From positions 115,031 through 179,030 of the forward strand of contig JAIOPM010000038.1 of assembly GCA_021413885.1 (NCBI GenBank): a stretch of 64,000 nt of DNA, in the 5' to 3' direction. Made by a program: the position numbers and the translations under genes. This document shows, in pieces, positions 9,218 to 21,043 of the stretch. Origin of the DNA: Planctomycetota bacterium (GTDB lineage Bacteria > Planctomycetota > UBA1135 > GCA-002686595). Numbering within the stretch: position 1 is the stretch's first letter; each line of letters opens with the position of its first letter. The notes beneath the pieces are model-generated. The model did not search any database. It worked only from the letters and a program-made list of their open reading frames with translations, and had not been told where the DNA came from.

Positions 9218-10954
9218 CTACGGCGCGAGCAACCGCGCGACGTCGGCGTGCAACGCCGGATCGATCTCCGCGCGTCGGCCGAGGAAGTCGCACACCGCGC
9301 GCTCGCCGATGCGGCCGAGGCGGTACGCGGCGACGTTGCCGAAGCCGTCGGTGAAGTCGACCGCGAGCACGTCGGTCGGCGCGCTGCCTTCGTCCGGGCC
9401 GAGCCAACGTTCGGCCCGCACCGCAATCAAACGATCGACCAAGAGCGCGAACTCCTTCGCCTCCTGATCGACGCCGTCGGGCGACCACCGCCCCTTCGAC
9501 GACCGCACGTACTTGCGCACGCTCCCGAGACCGGTGATCGAAGCGCGCACGAGGTCGAGCTCGCGCAGCCGCAAGACTTCGCGGCTCTCGAGGCTCGCCC
9601 GCGTCGTGCGCGCGAGCTCGATCCACGCCGGATCGGCGAGGAACACCAACGACTCGCCGTCGCGGCGGAAGAGGAAACCCTGACCGCCTTCCGGCGTGCG
9701 CGTCTCGCGACCGATCCGTCCGCCGAACGGAGCGCCTTGCGCGCGCAGCCAAATGCCAGCGGTCGGATCGTCGGCGCCGAACTCGAGGCCTTCGACGCGC
9801 TGCACGAAGTTCGTGTACGTCAGCTTGCCGACCAACGCCTCCGCCGCTTGGCCATCGGCCGGCGACGAATGCACGCGTTCCGACTCCGGCCCGTTCCACA
9901 CGATCCAACGGCCTTGCGAACGCTCGAGCCACAGCTCGACGCCGCCGAACACGCAGTGCACCTGATCGACGTCGGACTTCGGCACGCGCACGAACTGGCG
10001 ATCGACGAAGGCGCGCGTCGGGACCAGGAGCTCGGCGACCGCTTCACGGTCGACCTTCCACACGTACGGTACGTCGGAGCGCATCACGAACCACGCGCTC
10101 GACATGCGATCGCGCTGGAACGACAGCGTCGTGCGGCGATCGGCGTTCTCGACGACTTCGAACGAGAGCGCCGTCCGGTCGAGGCCGACGAGATCCGGCC
10201 GACCGGAGGCATCGTCGACGAAGGCCTTCGCGTGCAAACTCGCGAGCAACGCGAGCCAGTTGGCGACGATCGTCGGATCGAGCGTGCCCTCGAACGGGAG
10301 GACGGCGCTCCAGCCGGCGGGTCCGAGCAGACAAGCGAGTTCGAGGTCCTCGAGCTCGCTCCCGTCGCTCTTGCCGATCTTGCCGTGGCGGCGGAACTCG
10401 ACGACCGCGCGCGGATCGAACGCGAAGATCTCTCGCGCGCGCCACAAATCCCGCGGACGATCGAGCACGCTGTCGAGGTTCGCGAGCGTGCGCACGATGC
10501 GCCCGTCGACGCGCACGAAGAGATGTTGGCCGTCGACGTCGGCTTGGCCCATCTCGAGCCGCCGAACGTGTTCGCGACCTTCGATTTCCTCGCGCACTTC
10601 GACGACCGCGCGCGGCGGTGCGAGACCGAGCCCCTTCGCATCCGGCGACGGCACCGCGGTCGCCTTGTTCTGCGTCAAGCAGTCGAGCAGCCAACCGACC
10701 ACCGTCTCGTCCGCAGGGTAGTCGAGCGGATCGACCATGCGCCAGCGGCCCGAAGGCTCGAGCCGTAGCTCGAGCTGCAGGCTGTACGTGAACTGGTCGA
10801 TGCGCACCGAACGAATGCGGCCGCGATCGAGGCCCGGGAGCAACGCTTGTTCGCCGACGACCGGCGCGGTCGCTTCGCGATGCGTCTGCCACCACGCGAC
10901 GCCGCCGAGGCCCGCGAGCAAGAGCACCAACAGGATCAGGGTTCGGGGACTCAT
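9218..10954 (-). CDS. DUF4340 protein, membrane-anchored partner of a Gld-type ABC exporter
   Basis: A 578-residue protein from ATG 10952-10954, whose A and TG overlap the stop of the GldG gene (TGATG). One N-terminal TM helix (TLILLVLLLAGLGGVAWW) is followed by a long beta-rich extracytoplasmic part. Phrases such as DYPADETVVGWLLDCLTQ, DVDGQHLFVRVDG and IVRTLANLDSVL are typical of DUF4340, a family made of repeats of about 180 residues. DUF4340 proteins are regularly the last gene of gldA-gldF-gldG type operons, as here. Their biochemical role is unknown; a periplasmic partner of the GldG subunit is the usual inference. Confidence 0.82.
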   Translation of the reverse strand: MSPRTLILLVLLLAGLGGVAWWQTHREATAPVVGEQALLPGLDRGRIRSVRIDQFTYSLQLELRLEPSGRWRMVDPLDYPADETVVGWLLDCLTQNKATAVPSPDAKGLGLAPPRAVVEVREEIEGREHVRRLEMGQADVDGQHLFVRVDGRIVRTLANLDSVLDRPRDLWRAREIFAFDPRAVVEFRRHGKIGKSDGSELEDLELACLLGPAGWSAVLPFEGTLDPTIVANWLALLASLHAKAFVDDASGRPDLVGLDRTALSFEVVENADRRTTLSFQRDRMSSAWFVMRSDVPYVWKVDREAVAELLVPTRAFVDRQFVRVPKSDVDQVHCVFGGVELWLERSQGRWIVWNGPESERVHSSPADGQAAEALVGKLTYTNFVQRVEGLEFGADDPTAGIWLRAQGAPFGGRIGRETRTPEGGQGFLFRRDGESLVFLADPAWIELARTTRASLESREVLRLRELDLVRASITGLGSVRKYVRSSKGRWSPDGVDQEAKEFALLVDRLIAVRAERWLGPDEGSAPTDVLAVDFTDGFGNVAAYRLGRIGERAVCDFLGRRAEIDPALHADVARLLAP

Positions 10955-12522
10955 CAGCTCCGTCGACGCAGGAAGAGCACCAGGCCGAGCACCGCGCACA
11001 CGAGCGGTAGACCGACGACCGCGATGCGATTGAACCACGGCAACGCGCTCGACTCGCGCACGTCGATCCGCAAACGCTCGTTCGCGCGCGGCGAGATCGA
11101 GAGACGCCAATCGCGCGCGGCGAGCCAATTGATCGCGTTGAGCGCGAAGTCGCCGTTCTGCGCGAAGAGTCCGTCGGTCAGGCACTCCGCCGAGCCGAGG
11201 ACCACGACGCGGGTGACCGCGCGTTCGTCTTCGCCGTTCTGCACCGGGGCCGGCGCCGGACGCGACATCGCGACGCACGCGGTGATCGGACCGAACACCT
11301 CGGACTCCGGATCGGGCAGCCACGCATAGGTTGCGTTCGCGGTCGGCCGATCGATCCACGCGTCGCGCGAGGCGCGCAGGAGCTCGGCGAACGTCGCGTC
11401 GGTCGGGGCGAGCTTCGACTTCGAGAGCCCGCGCGCGAACGGCACGATCAAGCGGCGCTTCGAACGCCACAACGACTCGGTCACCGGATGGCGCGGGTCC
11501 ATGCCGTCGGCGGAGATCGCGAGCGTCGCGCAGCGCGCGTCGCCGACGCGCTCGACGCCGCTCGGATCGCGGAACGGCACGGCGATGCGGCCGACGGCGA
11601 CTTGGATCCCGCACTCGGCGAGCAGGCCGTCGAACGCGCTCGTGTTCGCGAGCGCCGCGTCGCTCGACGTCGGCACGACGAACAGACGTCCGCCGCGGTC
11701 CAAGTAGCGTCGCAGCGCGGCGAGCTCCTCCGCGGCGAAAGCCTGGCGCGGATCGGCGACGACCAGCACCGCGCAATCGGCGGGCACGTCGTCGGCGCGC
11801 GTCGAATCCCACGTTCCGACCGCGAAGCCGTCGCGCGCGAGCGAGCGCGTGAACTCGGCGAGGCTCGCTTCGCCCGGCGCGACGATCTCGCGCTCGCCAT
11901 GGCCGGCGGTGAAGAGCACGCGCACCGCGGCGCCGGTCGACACGCGCTTCAGCGCGAGCGCCAGCGCTTCCTCGGGCCGGAAGTTCGCGAGCCGCGGCGC
12001 GGACGGCTGCCGCGGATCGGGATTGCCGGGCTCGATCTGCGCGATGTCGCGCCAGAGTCGCAACAGCGTCTTGTCGTTGCCCGACGAGACGACGATCACG
12101 TTGTCCTCGCGCAAGTCGAGCTCGGCGAGGCGCGCCTTCGCTCCGGCGAGGTCGTCGAGGTTCCAGTGCAGGACGTCGAGCTTGTCGCCGCGGCTCTTCG
12201 ACAACACGAAGAGGAAGTCCTTCAACCGCGCGATCACGTCCGCCGAGAGTTCGGTGTACGGCGCGTCGAGCGGACGCAGGAACGTCTCGATCTTCGCGTG
12301 CTCGGGAATGCGCTCGACGATCTCGGCGAGTTCGGGCGGCAACGTGTTGCTGCGTCCCGCCGTCCAATCGAACTGGAACTGGAGCCCCGGCCGCGCCGAG
12401 AGCCACGTCACCAAGTACGCGCAACCGGCCGCGACGGCGATCATCGCTCCGACTTGGAGCGCGATGCCGAGCCGCACGAGCCGACCGGTGCCGCGCGAAC
12501 TCGTCGGTTCCCCTACCGCCAC
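10954..12522 (-). CDS. gldG: GldG-like ABC transporter auxiliary protein
   Basis: A 522-residue protein. It starts with TM helix AMIAVAAGCAYLVTWLSA, followed by a GldG/IFT52-like domain (SNTLPPELAEIVERIP, VRVLFTAGHGEREI, FVVPTSSDAAL), and ends with a second TM helix (IAVVGLPLVCAVLGLVLFL) plus Arg-rich tail. The GTG at 12520-12522 is preferred because GGAGG lies 7 nt upstream; it overlaps the end of gldF by 10 nt. In Bacteroidetes GldF/GldG form part of a gliding-associated ABC transporter. In non-gliding phyla the same cassette is a putative exporter of unknown substrate. Confidence 0.83.
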   Translation of the reverse strand: MAVGEPTSSRGTGRLVRLGIALQVGAMIAVAAGCAYLVTWLSARPGLQFQFDWTAGRSNTLPPELAEIVERIPEHAKIETFLRPLDAPYTELSADVIARLKDFLFVLSKSRGDKLDVLHWNLDDLAGAKARLAELDLREDNVIVVSSGNDKTLLRLWRDIAQIEPGNPDPRQPSAPRLANFRPEEALALALKRVSTGAAVRVLFTAGHGEREIVAPGEASLAEFTRSLARDGFAVGTWDSTRADDVPADCAVLVVADPRQAFAAEELAALRRYLDRGGRLFVVPTSSDAALANTSAFDGLLAECGIQVAVGRIAVPFRDPSGVERVGDARCATLAISADGMDPRHPVTESLWRSKRRLIVPFARGLSKSKLAPTDATFAELLRASRDAWIDRPTANATYAWLPDPESEVFGPITACVAMSRPAPAPVQNGEDERAVTRVVVLGSAECLTDGLFAQNGDFALNAINWLAARDWRLSISPRANERLRIDVRESSALPWFNRIAVVGLPLVCAVLGLVLFLRRRS

Positions 12523-13259
12523 CTGCGTGCCTCCAGGAAACGCGTCGCGAGGAACGCGAAGAACGCGGTCCATGCGAGGAAGAAGACGACGTGCGACGTG
12601 TCGAGCACGCCGCGCAGGAACGAGCCCTGGTAGTGCAGCACGACGTCGAACTGGCGCAGCGCGACGCGCAGCGCGCCGCCGGGAGGCGAGCCGCGGAAGT
12701 CGGCGACCCACGGCAACGTGAGCAACGCGAGGTTCGCGACGAACGCGAGGAACGCGGCGAGCAACGGCGTTTGCGTCGCGGCGCTGAACACGAGCCCGAG
12801 CGCACAGAAGAGTCCGGACGCGAGCACCGCGCCGACGAAGCCGAGCACCAACGCGCCCCAATCGGGCGAGACGCCGAACAGCGACAGCAACGCGCCGTGG
12901 AAGAGCACGCCCGACAACAGGAGCGCCATGAAGAACGTCGCCGCGAGCAACTTGCCGACGATCACCGCGAGATCGCCGACCGGCGCGGTCAACAGGAACT
13001 CGAGCACGCCGCTCTTCGCCTCCTCGCTGACCATGCGCATCGTGAGCAGCGGCGGCACGACGATCAACAACGCCCAGAACGGCCAACCGCCGCCGAGAGC
13101 AAGGCTCAACGACTGCATCACGTCGCCGTCGGTCGCCGCCAACCCGAGCACGAAGAAGTAGCCGCTCGAGAAGAAGCCGATGCAGAGGATCACCCACGCG
13201 AGCGGTCCGAGGAAGAGCCCGGCGAGCTCGCGCCGGAAGATCGTCCAGACTCCGCTCAC
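12513..13259 (-). CDS. gldF: GldF-like ABC-2 type permease
   Basis: A 248-residue polytopic protein with about six TM helices (for example LAWVILCIGFFSSGYFFVL, WALLIVVPPLLTMRMV, VVFFLAWTAFFAFLATRFL). The cytoplasmic loop MRMVSEEAKSGVLEFLLTAP is the conserved ABC-2 permease motif (R...EE...GT.E.LL..P.). The GTG start at 13259 overlaps the gldA stop (GTGA 13256-13259). It follows the ATPase and precedes GldG, the classical gld order. Confidence 0.88.
   Translation of the reverse strand: MSGVWTIFRRELAGLFLGPLAWVILCIGFFSSGYFFVLGLAATDGDVMQSLSLALGGGWPFWALLIVVPPLLTMRMVSEEAKSGVLEFLLTAPVGDLAVIVGKLLAATFFMALLLSGVLFHGALLSLFGVSPDWGALVLGFVGAVLASGLFCALGLVFSAATQTPLLAAFLAFVANLALLTLPWVADFRGSPPGGALRVALRQFDVVLHYQGSFLRGVLDTSHVVFFLAWTAFFAFLATRFLEARRWR
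12530..12534 (-). promoter_or_regulatory. Ribosome binding site of gldG
   Basis: On the minus strand GGAGG lies 7 nt before the GTG at 12522 and inside the last codons of gldF. It decides the gldG start over the longer open frame, which runs far upstream in the gldF region. Confidence 0.65.
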
Positions 13260-14503
13260 GGGCGCTCGCAGCGCGACGGGTCCGTGCCGTCCGATTTCGG
13301 CGGCGCCGTCTGCGGCGCCGGTGCCGTCGGGGGCAGCGGAACGGGCGCGTCGTCGATCGCCTTCGGTCGCGAGAGGTCGCGGCTCGCGCCCTTGTCGAAC
13401 GGATTCAGGTTGTAGACGACCTTCTTCTGAGCGACGGGCACGGCGGACTTCTCGGGCGAGCTCGCGGCGCGCGTCGCGGAGAGGCCGGAGAGCGGGAGCT
13501 CGATCAACGTGTGCGGTGTCGGCGCGACGAGCGCGGCCGGAGCTTCGATCCGCTGCGCGCGCTCCTTCTCGTCGAGATCGAGCGCGATGCGCGCGAAGAG
13601 CGTCTCCAACGTCGGCCGCGACCACGAGAGCTCGCGCACCGCCCAGCCCTTCTGCAACGCGAGCGCGCCGAGGTCCTCGCGCAGATCCTCGTCAGCTTGG
13701 ACTTCGAAGACGTGATGGATGCCGAGCCGCCCGCGATCGGCGACGCCGCGCACGCCGCGCAAGCTCGCGATCGAACGCGTCGCGGCCGCGACGTCCTGAC
13801 CAATGAACGCTTCGAAACGCACGAACGCGGCGCCGCCGAGACGCCGCACGAGATCCTCTTGTCGACCGTCGGCGGCGATGCGGCCTCGGCGCAACATGAT
13901 CACGCGCGGGCAGACCGCTTCGACCTCGGAGAGGATGTGCGACGAGAGCAGCACCGTGCGTTCGCTCGAAAGCTCGGCGAGCAGCTTGCGCACCTCGAGT
14001 CGCTGCAACGGATCGAGGCCGCTGGTCGGTTCGTCGAGGATCAGCACCTTCGGATCGGGCAACAGCGCTACCGCGAGACCAACGCGTTGACGTTGACCGC
14101 GCGAGAGCGTGCCGACGATGCTGTCGATGCGCTCGGCGATGCCGACGCGTTCGAGCACCGCGGGGATCCGCGTGCGCCGGTCGGCGCGCGAAAGTCCGTG
14201 GAGGCGGCCTTGGAAGTCGAGCATCTCGCGGACGCGGTGCTCGCGGTAGAGCGGCACGGCTTCCGGCAAGTAGCCGATCGCACGGCGCACCGCGAGCGAT
14301 TCGCGCAACACGTCGAGGCCGTCGACCTCGGCGACGCCGCTGGTCGCGGGCAGGTAGCCGGCGAGGATGCGCATCGTCGTCGTCTTGCCTGCGCCGTTCG
14401 GTCCGAGGAAACCGACGACCTCGCCGCGCTCGAGGTGGAAGCTCAGGTCCTCGACGGCGTACTTGGCGCCGTACTTCCGCGTCAGATTGCGAACGGTGAT
14501 CAC
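13256..14503 (-). CDS. gldA: ABC transporter ATP-binding protein (GldA/NosF-type) with Pro/Ala-rich tail
   Basis: A 415-residue ATPase. Walker A GPNGAGKTT is at 34-42, the signature LSRGQRQR at about 135, Walker B VLILDEPTSGLDP, and an H-loop in LLSSHILSEV. Residues up to about 310 match ABC-2 exporter ATPases of the drug/gliding type. The last 100 or so residues are an added low-complexity tail rich in Pro, Ala and Lys (for example VPLPPTAPAPQTAPPKSDG) that such ATPases usually lack. It is the first gene of gldA-gldF-gldG-DUF4340. Confidence 0.9.
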   Translation of the reverse strand: MITVRNLTRKYGAKYAVEDLSFHLERGEVVGFLGPNGAGKTTTMRILAGYLPATSGVAEVDGLDVLRESLAVRRAIGYLPEAVPLYREHRVREMLDFQGRLHGLSRADRRTRIPAVLERVGIAERIDSIVGTLSRGQRQRVGLAVALLPDPKVLILDEPTSGLDPLQRLEVRKLLAELSSERTVLLSSHILSEVEAVCPRVIMLRRGRIAADGRQEDLVRRLGGAAFVRFEAFIGQDVAAATRSIASLRGVRGVADRGRLGIHHVFEVQADEDLREDLGALALQKGWAVRELSWSRPTLETLFARIALDLDEKERAQRIEAPAALVAPTPHTLIELPLSGLSATRAASSPEKSAVPVAQKKVVYNLNPFDKGASRDLSRPKAIDDAPVPLPPTAPAPQTAPPKSDGTDPSRCERP

Positions 14504-14622
14504 GCAGGGAGCCTATCCAGAGCGCTCGACGTGCTCAATCTCCGTGCCGCTCCGCCGCGCGCACGGGACGCGTGCTCGGCACCGAGCGACGAGCGAGGCC
14601 GCACGTCGCGGTGTGCGTCGCC

Positions 14623-14664
14623 GAAAAGACCGCGGGCCCGCCCCTCGTGAAGAGGCGAGCCCGC
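14623..14664 (-). terminator. Rho-independent-type terminator after dnaK
   Basis: GCGGGC at 14632-14637 pairs with GCCCGC at 14659-14664, and CTC/GAG pairs closer to a GTGAA loop. On the minus strand the hairpin is followed by CTTTTC (bases 14622-14627). It lies 21 nt beyond the dnaK stop and points in the right direction. Confidence 0.65.
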
Positions 14665-14684
14665 GCAAAAGAGGTTCGACGCGA

Positions 14685-16616
<1,932 letters not shown>

Positions 16617-16817
16617 GGATGTTTGCCTTCCGGGTTTCAGAGTCGGCGTCGGCAGAACAAACTGCGTGCCAGCGAGCTTCCGAGCTAAACGGCTGTGCGG
16701 CCATGACTTCCGACGGATCGGCGAGTCGATGTCGCTGCCACATCGGCAGACGCTCCGGATCGAGCGTCGCGCGCCTGCCCGCTTGGCAGAGGCCGAAGTC
16801 GGCGCTTCGACGGAGCT
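16617..16817 (-). promoter_or_regulatory. dnaK leader and upstream region (200 bp)
   Basis: This gap separates the end of the ntrC-like gene from dnaK. I see the dnaK ribosome binding site (16626-16631) and two short dyads that could be the 3' end of the upstream transcript: TGCC-N5-GGCA near 16736-16748, and an interrupted GCCT..TGCC/GGGCAGGC hairpin near 16773-16795 with no T-run. I see no CIRCE element and no convincing heat-shock promoter, though these are hard to judge by eye at this GC content. Confidence 0.35.
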
Positions 16818-18187
<1,370 letters not shown>

Positions 18188-18191
<4 letters not shown>

Positions 18192-18988
18192 TGCACGTCC
18201 TCGGTGCGCGCATCTCCGCGTTGCGCACTGGTGAGTTCGACGATCAACGGCAGGAAGATGCTGAACGACGTTCCGCGCCCCTGCTCCGAGATCACCGAGA
18301 TCGTGCCGCCGTGCAACTCGACGATGCGCTGCGAAGTCGACAGGCCGAGCCCCATTCCGCCCTTCTTCGACGAGTAGTACTCGTCGAAGCAATGCGCGAG
18401 CTGCTCCGCCGTCATCCCGATGCCGGTGTCGGTGATCGACAGCTCGGCCCAGTTGCCGTCGCGCCGCAGACGCACCAACAGCTCGCCGCCGCCGGGCATC
18501 GCTTGGCGCGCGTTGACGAGCAGGTTGATCACCGCCTGCTTGATCGCCGTCTCGTCGAGCATCGCGAGCGGCAACCCCGCCGCGAGATCGACGTGATGGC
18601 GAATGCCCTGCGCGGAATCCTCGGGCTCGACGAACTCCAGCAGCTCGCGGACGAGCTGACCCAAGTCGGTCGGCATGCGGTTGATCTCGCCGCCGCGCGC
18701 GTAGTGCAGGAACTGGTTGACGATGTTCTCGAGCCGCTGCACTTCGCGCTGCAAGGTCTTCACGCGGCGCAGAGCACGTTGCTCGCGCGGCGACGACTCG
18801 GCGGTGCCGCGGCTCCATTCCTCGTCGAGCAACGCGAGGTTGATCGCCATCGTCGAGAGCGGATTCTTGATCTCGTGCGCGAGTCCGCCGGCCAAGCGCG
18901 AGAGGAACAGCACCTGTTCCTCCTGCGTGCGCTGCCGCGGGCCGCGGGGCGTTTCCGGCGGCTTGATCTGAGTCTCGTCCGTCGACAT
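18188..18988 (-). CDS. Soluble NtrB-like sensor histidine kinase
   Basis: A 266-residue kinase with no TM segment and no PAS domain. The H-box is RLAGGLAHEIKNPLS (H38). The HATPase domain has AVINLLVNARQAMP (N-box), ITDTGIGM (G1) and GGMGLGLSTSQRIVELHGG (G2), and ends GRGTSFSIFLPL. The lack of a sensory domain means that its input is likely a protein partner or a short N-terminal tail. It is first in the operon with the NtrC-like regulator, in the usual kinase-regulator arrangement. Confidence 0.92.
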
Positions 18989-19070
18989 GGGTCTCGCGGT
19001 GTAACGCTCTTCAGGTTCGCTGTCGAGCCGGATACGCTACCAGCGTGCATCGCCTCCACGAAGGGCGCCG

Positions 19071-20168
19071 ATGAGCGCGACCGTCGAACTCGTCCCGTTC
19101 GGACCGACGATCCCGCCCTCGCGCGCGGTGCTCGAACGGGTTGCGAACGTCTTGCGCCGCGGCGAGCTCGTGGCGCTGCCGACCGAAACCGTCTACGGCC
19201 TGTTCGCGCGGGCGGACAGCGCCGAAGCGCTCGAACGGCTGCGTCACGCGAAGGGTCGGCCGCACGAACTCGCGTTCACGTGGCACGTCGGCGACGCCGC
19301 GTCGCTGCAACGCTTCCCGAAGCTCTGGCACGCCGCGGAACGTCTCGCGGCGAAGTACTGGCCCGGACCGTTGACGTTGGTGTTGCACGGCGTGCCGAAG
19401 GGACTCGAGCTCGCGTCGACCGGCGGTTGGACCGGCGTGCGACTGCCCTCGAACGCGGCGACCGCGACGTTGCTCGCGTCGCTCGACTTCCCGGTCGTCG
19501 GCACGAGCGCGAATCGCCACGGCTCCGCGCCGTTGAACGAGGCCGCGTCGATCGCCGAGGCGTTCGCGAGCGAGCTCGCGCTCGTGCTCGACGGCGGTCC
19601 GCCGGCGCTGAAGGAAGGCTCGGTCGTGTTGAAGGTCGGCCCCGGCGCGTTCGAGGTCCTGCGGAGCGGCATCATCGACGCGAACGCGCTGCGCCGCGTC
19701 GCCGGTCTGCGGATCGGTTTCGTCTGCACCGGCAACACGTGTCGAAGTCCGATGGCGGAAGCGCTGGCGCCGGACGTGCTCGCGCGCGCTCTCTCGGTGC
19801 GCCGTGAACGCACGACCGACTTCGGCTTCGAGTTCCGCTCGGCGGGAGTCTTCGCGCATCCCGGCGCACTCGCTTCGCCCGAAGCGATCGAGGTGATGGC
19901 GGAGATCGGACTCGATCTGTCGGAGCACCGCTCACGCGCGCTCGACCTCGAAGAGGTCGAGCAACTCGATCGCGTCTATGCGTTGACCGCGGGACATCTC
20001 GACGCGCTGCGCGAGGCCTTGACGCCGGCGCTCGCGAAACGTTGCGAACTGCTCGACCCGCACGGCCGCGACATCGCCGATCCGATCGGCGGCACGCGCG
20101 AGGACTACGTGCGTTGCGCCGCCGACATCCGTCGCGCGCTCGAGGCGCGCGTCGGCGAGTGGGTGTAG
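19071..20168 (+). CDS. Sua5/YrdC threonylcarbamoyl-AMP synthase fused to YwlE-like low-MW phosphatase
   Basis: A 365-residue fusion. Residues 1-205 are a YrdC domain that makes threonylcarbamoyl-AMP for tRNA t6A: ALPTETVYGL, KGRPHELAF, the YWPGPLTLVL strand, and GTSAN at 144-148. It lacks the extra C-terminal Sua5 domain. Residues about 213-365 are a low-molecular-weight phosphatase: VCTGNTCRSPMAEAL with nucleophile C219, R225 and S226, and the general acid in DIADPIGGTREDY (D337). T223 sits where Bacillus YwlE has Thr11, the residue that selects phospho-arginine over phospho-tyrosine; tyrosine phosphatases usually have Ile there. In Bacillus ywlC (sua5) and ywlE are near neighbours in one locus. 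Arginine-phosphatase activity is an inference. Confidence 0.88.
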   Translation: MSATVELVPFGPTIPPSRAVLERVANVLRRGELVALPTETVYGLFARADSAEALERLRHAKGRPHELAFTWHVGDAASLQRFPKLWHAAERLAAKYWPGPLTLVLHGVPKGLELASTGGWTGVRLPSNAATATLLASLDFPVVGTSANRHGSAPLNEAASIAEAFASELALVLDGGPPALKEGSVVLKVGPGAFEVLRSGIIDANALRRVAGLRIGFVCTGNTCRSPMAEALAPDVLARALSVRRERTTDFGFEFRSAGVFAHPGALASPEAIEVMAEIGLDLSEHRSRALDLEEVEQLDRVYALTAGHLDALREALTPALAKRCELLDPHGRDIADPIGGTREDYVRCAADIRRALEARVGEWV

Positions 20169-20175
20169 CGCGCGT

Positions 20176-20991
20176 TCAGAGCCAGCGCTCGCGCAACTCG
20201 TCCTCCCAGTAGATGCCTGACATGTGATTGTCGAGCGAGCCGTCGATGTGCCAGCACTTCCACGGGCCGACTTGCTTGCCTTCGCGCATCTCCCCGGCCG
20301 CGCGCGGCGGGCCGTGCTCGTACCAGAACTCCCACCAACCGAACGGTTCGCCGTCGACGAACGAACCTTCGGCGCGCTTCGCACCGTTCTCGTGCCAACC
20401 GTTCCACAGCCCGGTGCGCTTGCCCTGCAGGTAGAGCCCGCGCGTCGCGAGCGCGCCGTTCTTGTGGAACGTCTCCCACGGACCTTCGCGCTCGTCGCGC
20501 CGGAAGAGCCCGTGCGCCGCGAGCGCGCCGTTCGCGTGCCGGAAGCTCCATTCGCCGTCGCGCGTGGCGGCGACGTAGAACCCGCGCGACGCCTCGCGCC
20601 CGTTGCGATGGAACTCGGCCCACTCGCCTTCGCGCGCTCCGTCGGACCACGCGCCAACCGAAGCCTCCGCGCCGTTGTCGTGCCACGTCGTCCAGGCGCC
20701 GACGCGCTTGCCGGCTTCGAACGCGCCGCGTTCCAAGGTCCCGCCGGTCTCGTGGCGGAAGATCCATTCGCCGTGTTCGCGATCGTCCTGGAACTCGCCT
20801 TCGGCGAGCTTCACCCGACCGTCCGCGCTCCAGCGCGTGTGCCAGCCGTGTCGCAGACCACCGCGATACTCCTGTTCGACGCTCTTGCGACCGTGGTCGT
20901 TCCAGAAGGCCCATGCGCCTTCGCGCACGCCGGCCGCGAGCTCGCCTTCGGCGGCCTTCTTTCCGTTGGCGTGACGCTCGGTGTGGCGCAT
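20176..20991 (-). CDS. YwqK/MORN-like repeat protein 1 (cytoplasmic)
   Basis: A 271-residue protein made almost entirely of about ten repeats of about 24 residues of the form G.R.G.W..FH.NG...A.G....G (for example EGPWETFHKNGALATRGLY, TGLWNGWHENGAKRAEGSF). This is the MORN-variant beta-hairpin repeat annotated as YwqK antitoxin-like. No signal peptide or TM segment is visible. It lies downstream of a second such gene on the same strand, 53 nt apart. No toxin gene is adjacent. The repeat presumably makes an extended beta sheet for binding; the partner is unknown. Confidence 0.8.
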   Translation of the reverse strand: MRHTERHANGKKAAEGELAAGVREGAWAFWNDHGRKSVEQEYRGGLRHGWHTRWSADGRVKLAEGEFQDDREHGEWIFRHETGGTLERGAFEAGKRVGAWTTWHDNGAEASVGAWSDGAREGEWAEFHRNGREASRGFYVAATRDGEWSFRHANGALAAHGLFRRDEREGPWETFHKNGALATRGLYLQGKRTGLWNGWHENGAKRAEGSFVDGEPFGWWEFWYEHGPPRAAGEMREGKQVGPWKCWHIDGSLDNHMSGIYWEDELRERWL

Positions 20992-21043
20992 GGGAGAAGC
21001 GTTCGACCGCGGGTCACCGCGAGTGCGAAGCGCGCGCCGCGGG

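Noticed and set aside
4950..9354. Very long open frames on the plus strand (760 and 957 codons) opposite mrfB and mrfA
   Set aside because: They are rich in Arg, Glu and Ala and lack any family motif. They arise from high GC on the strand opposite genuine genes.
16617..16817. CIRCE element upstream of dnaK
   Set aside because: No TTAGCACTC-N9-GAGTGCTAA-like sequence is present; the dyads seen are different and short.
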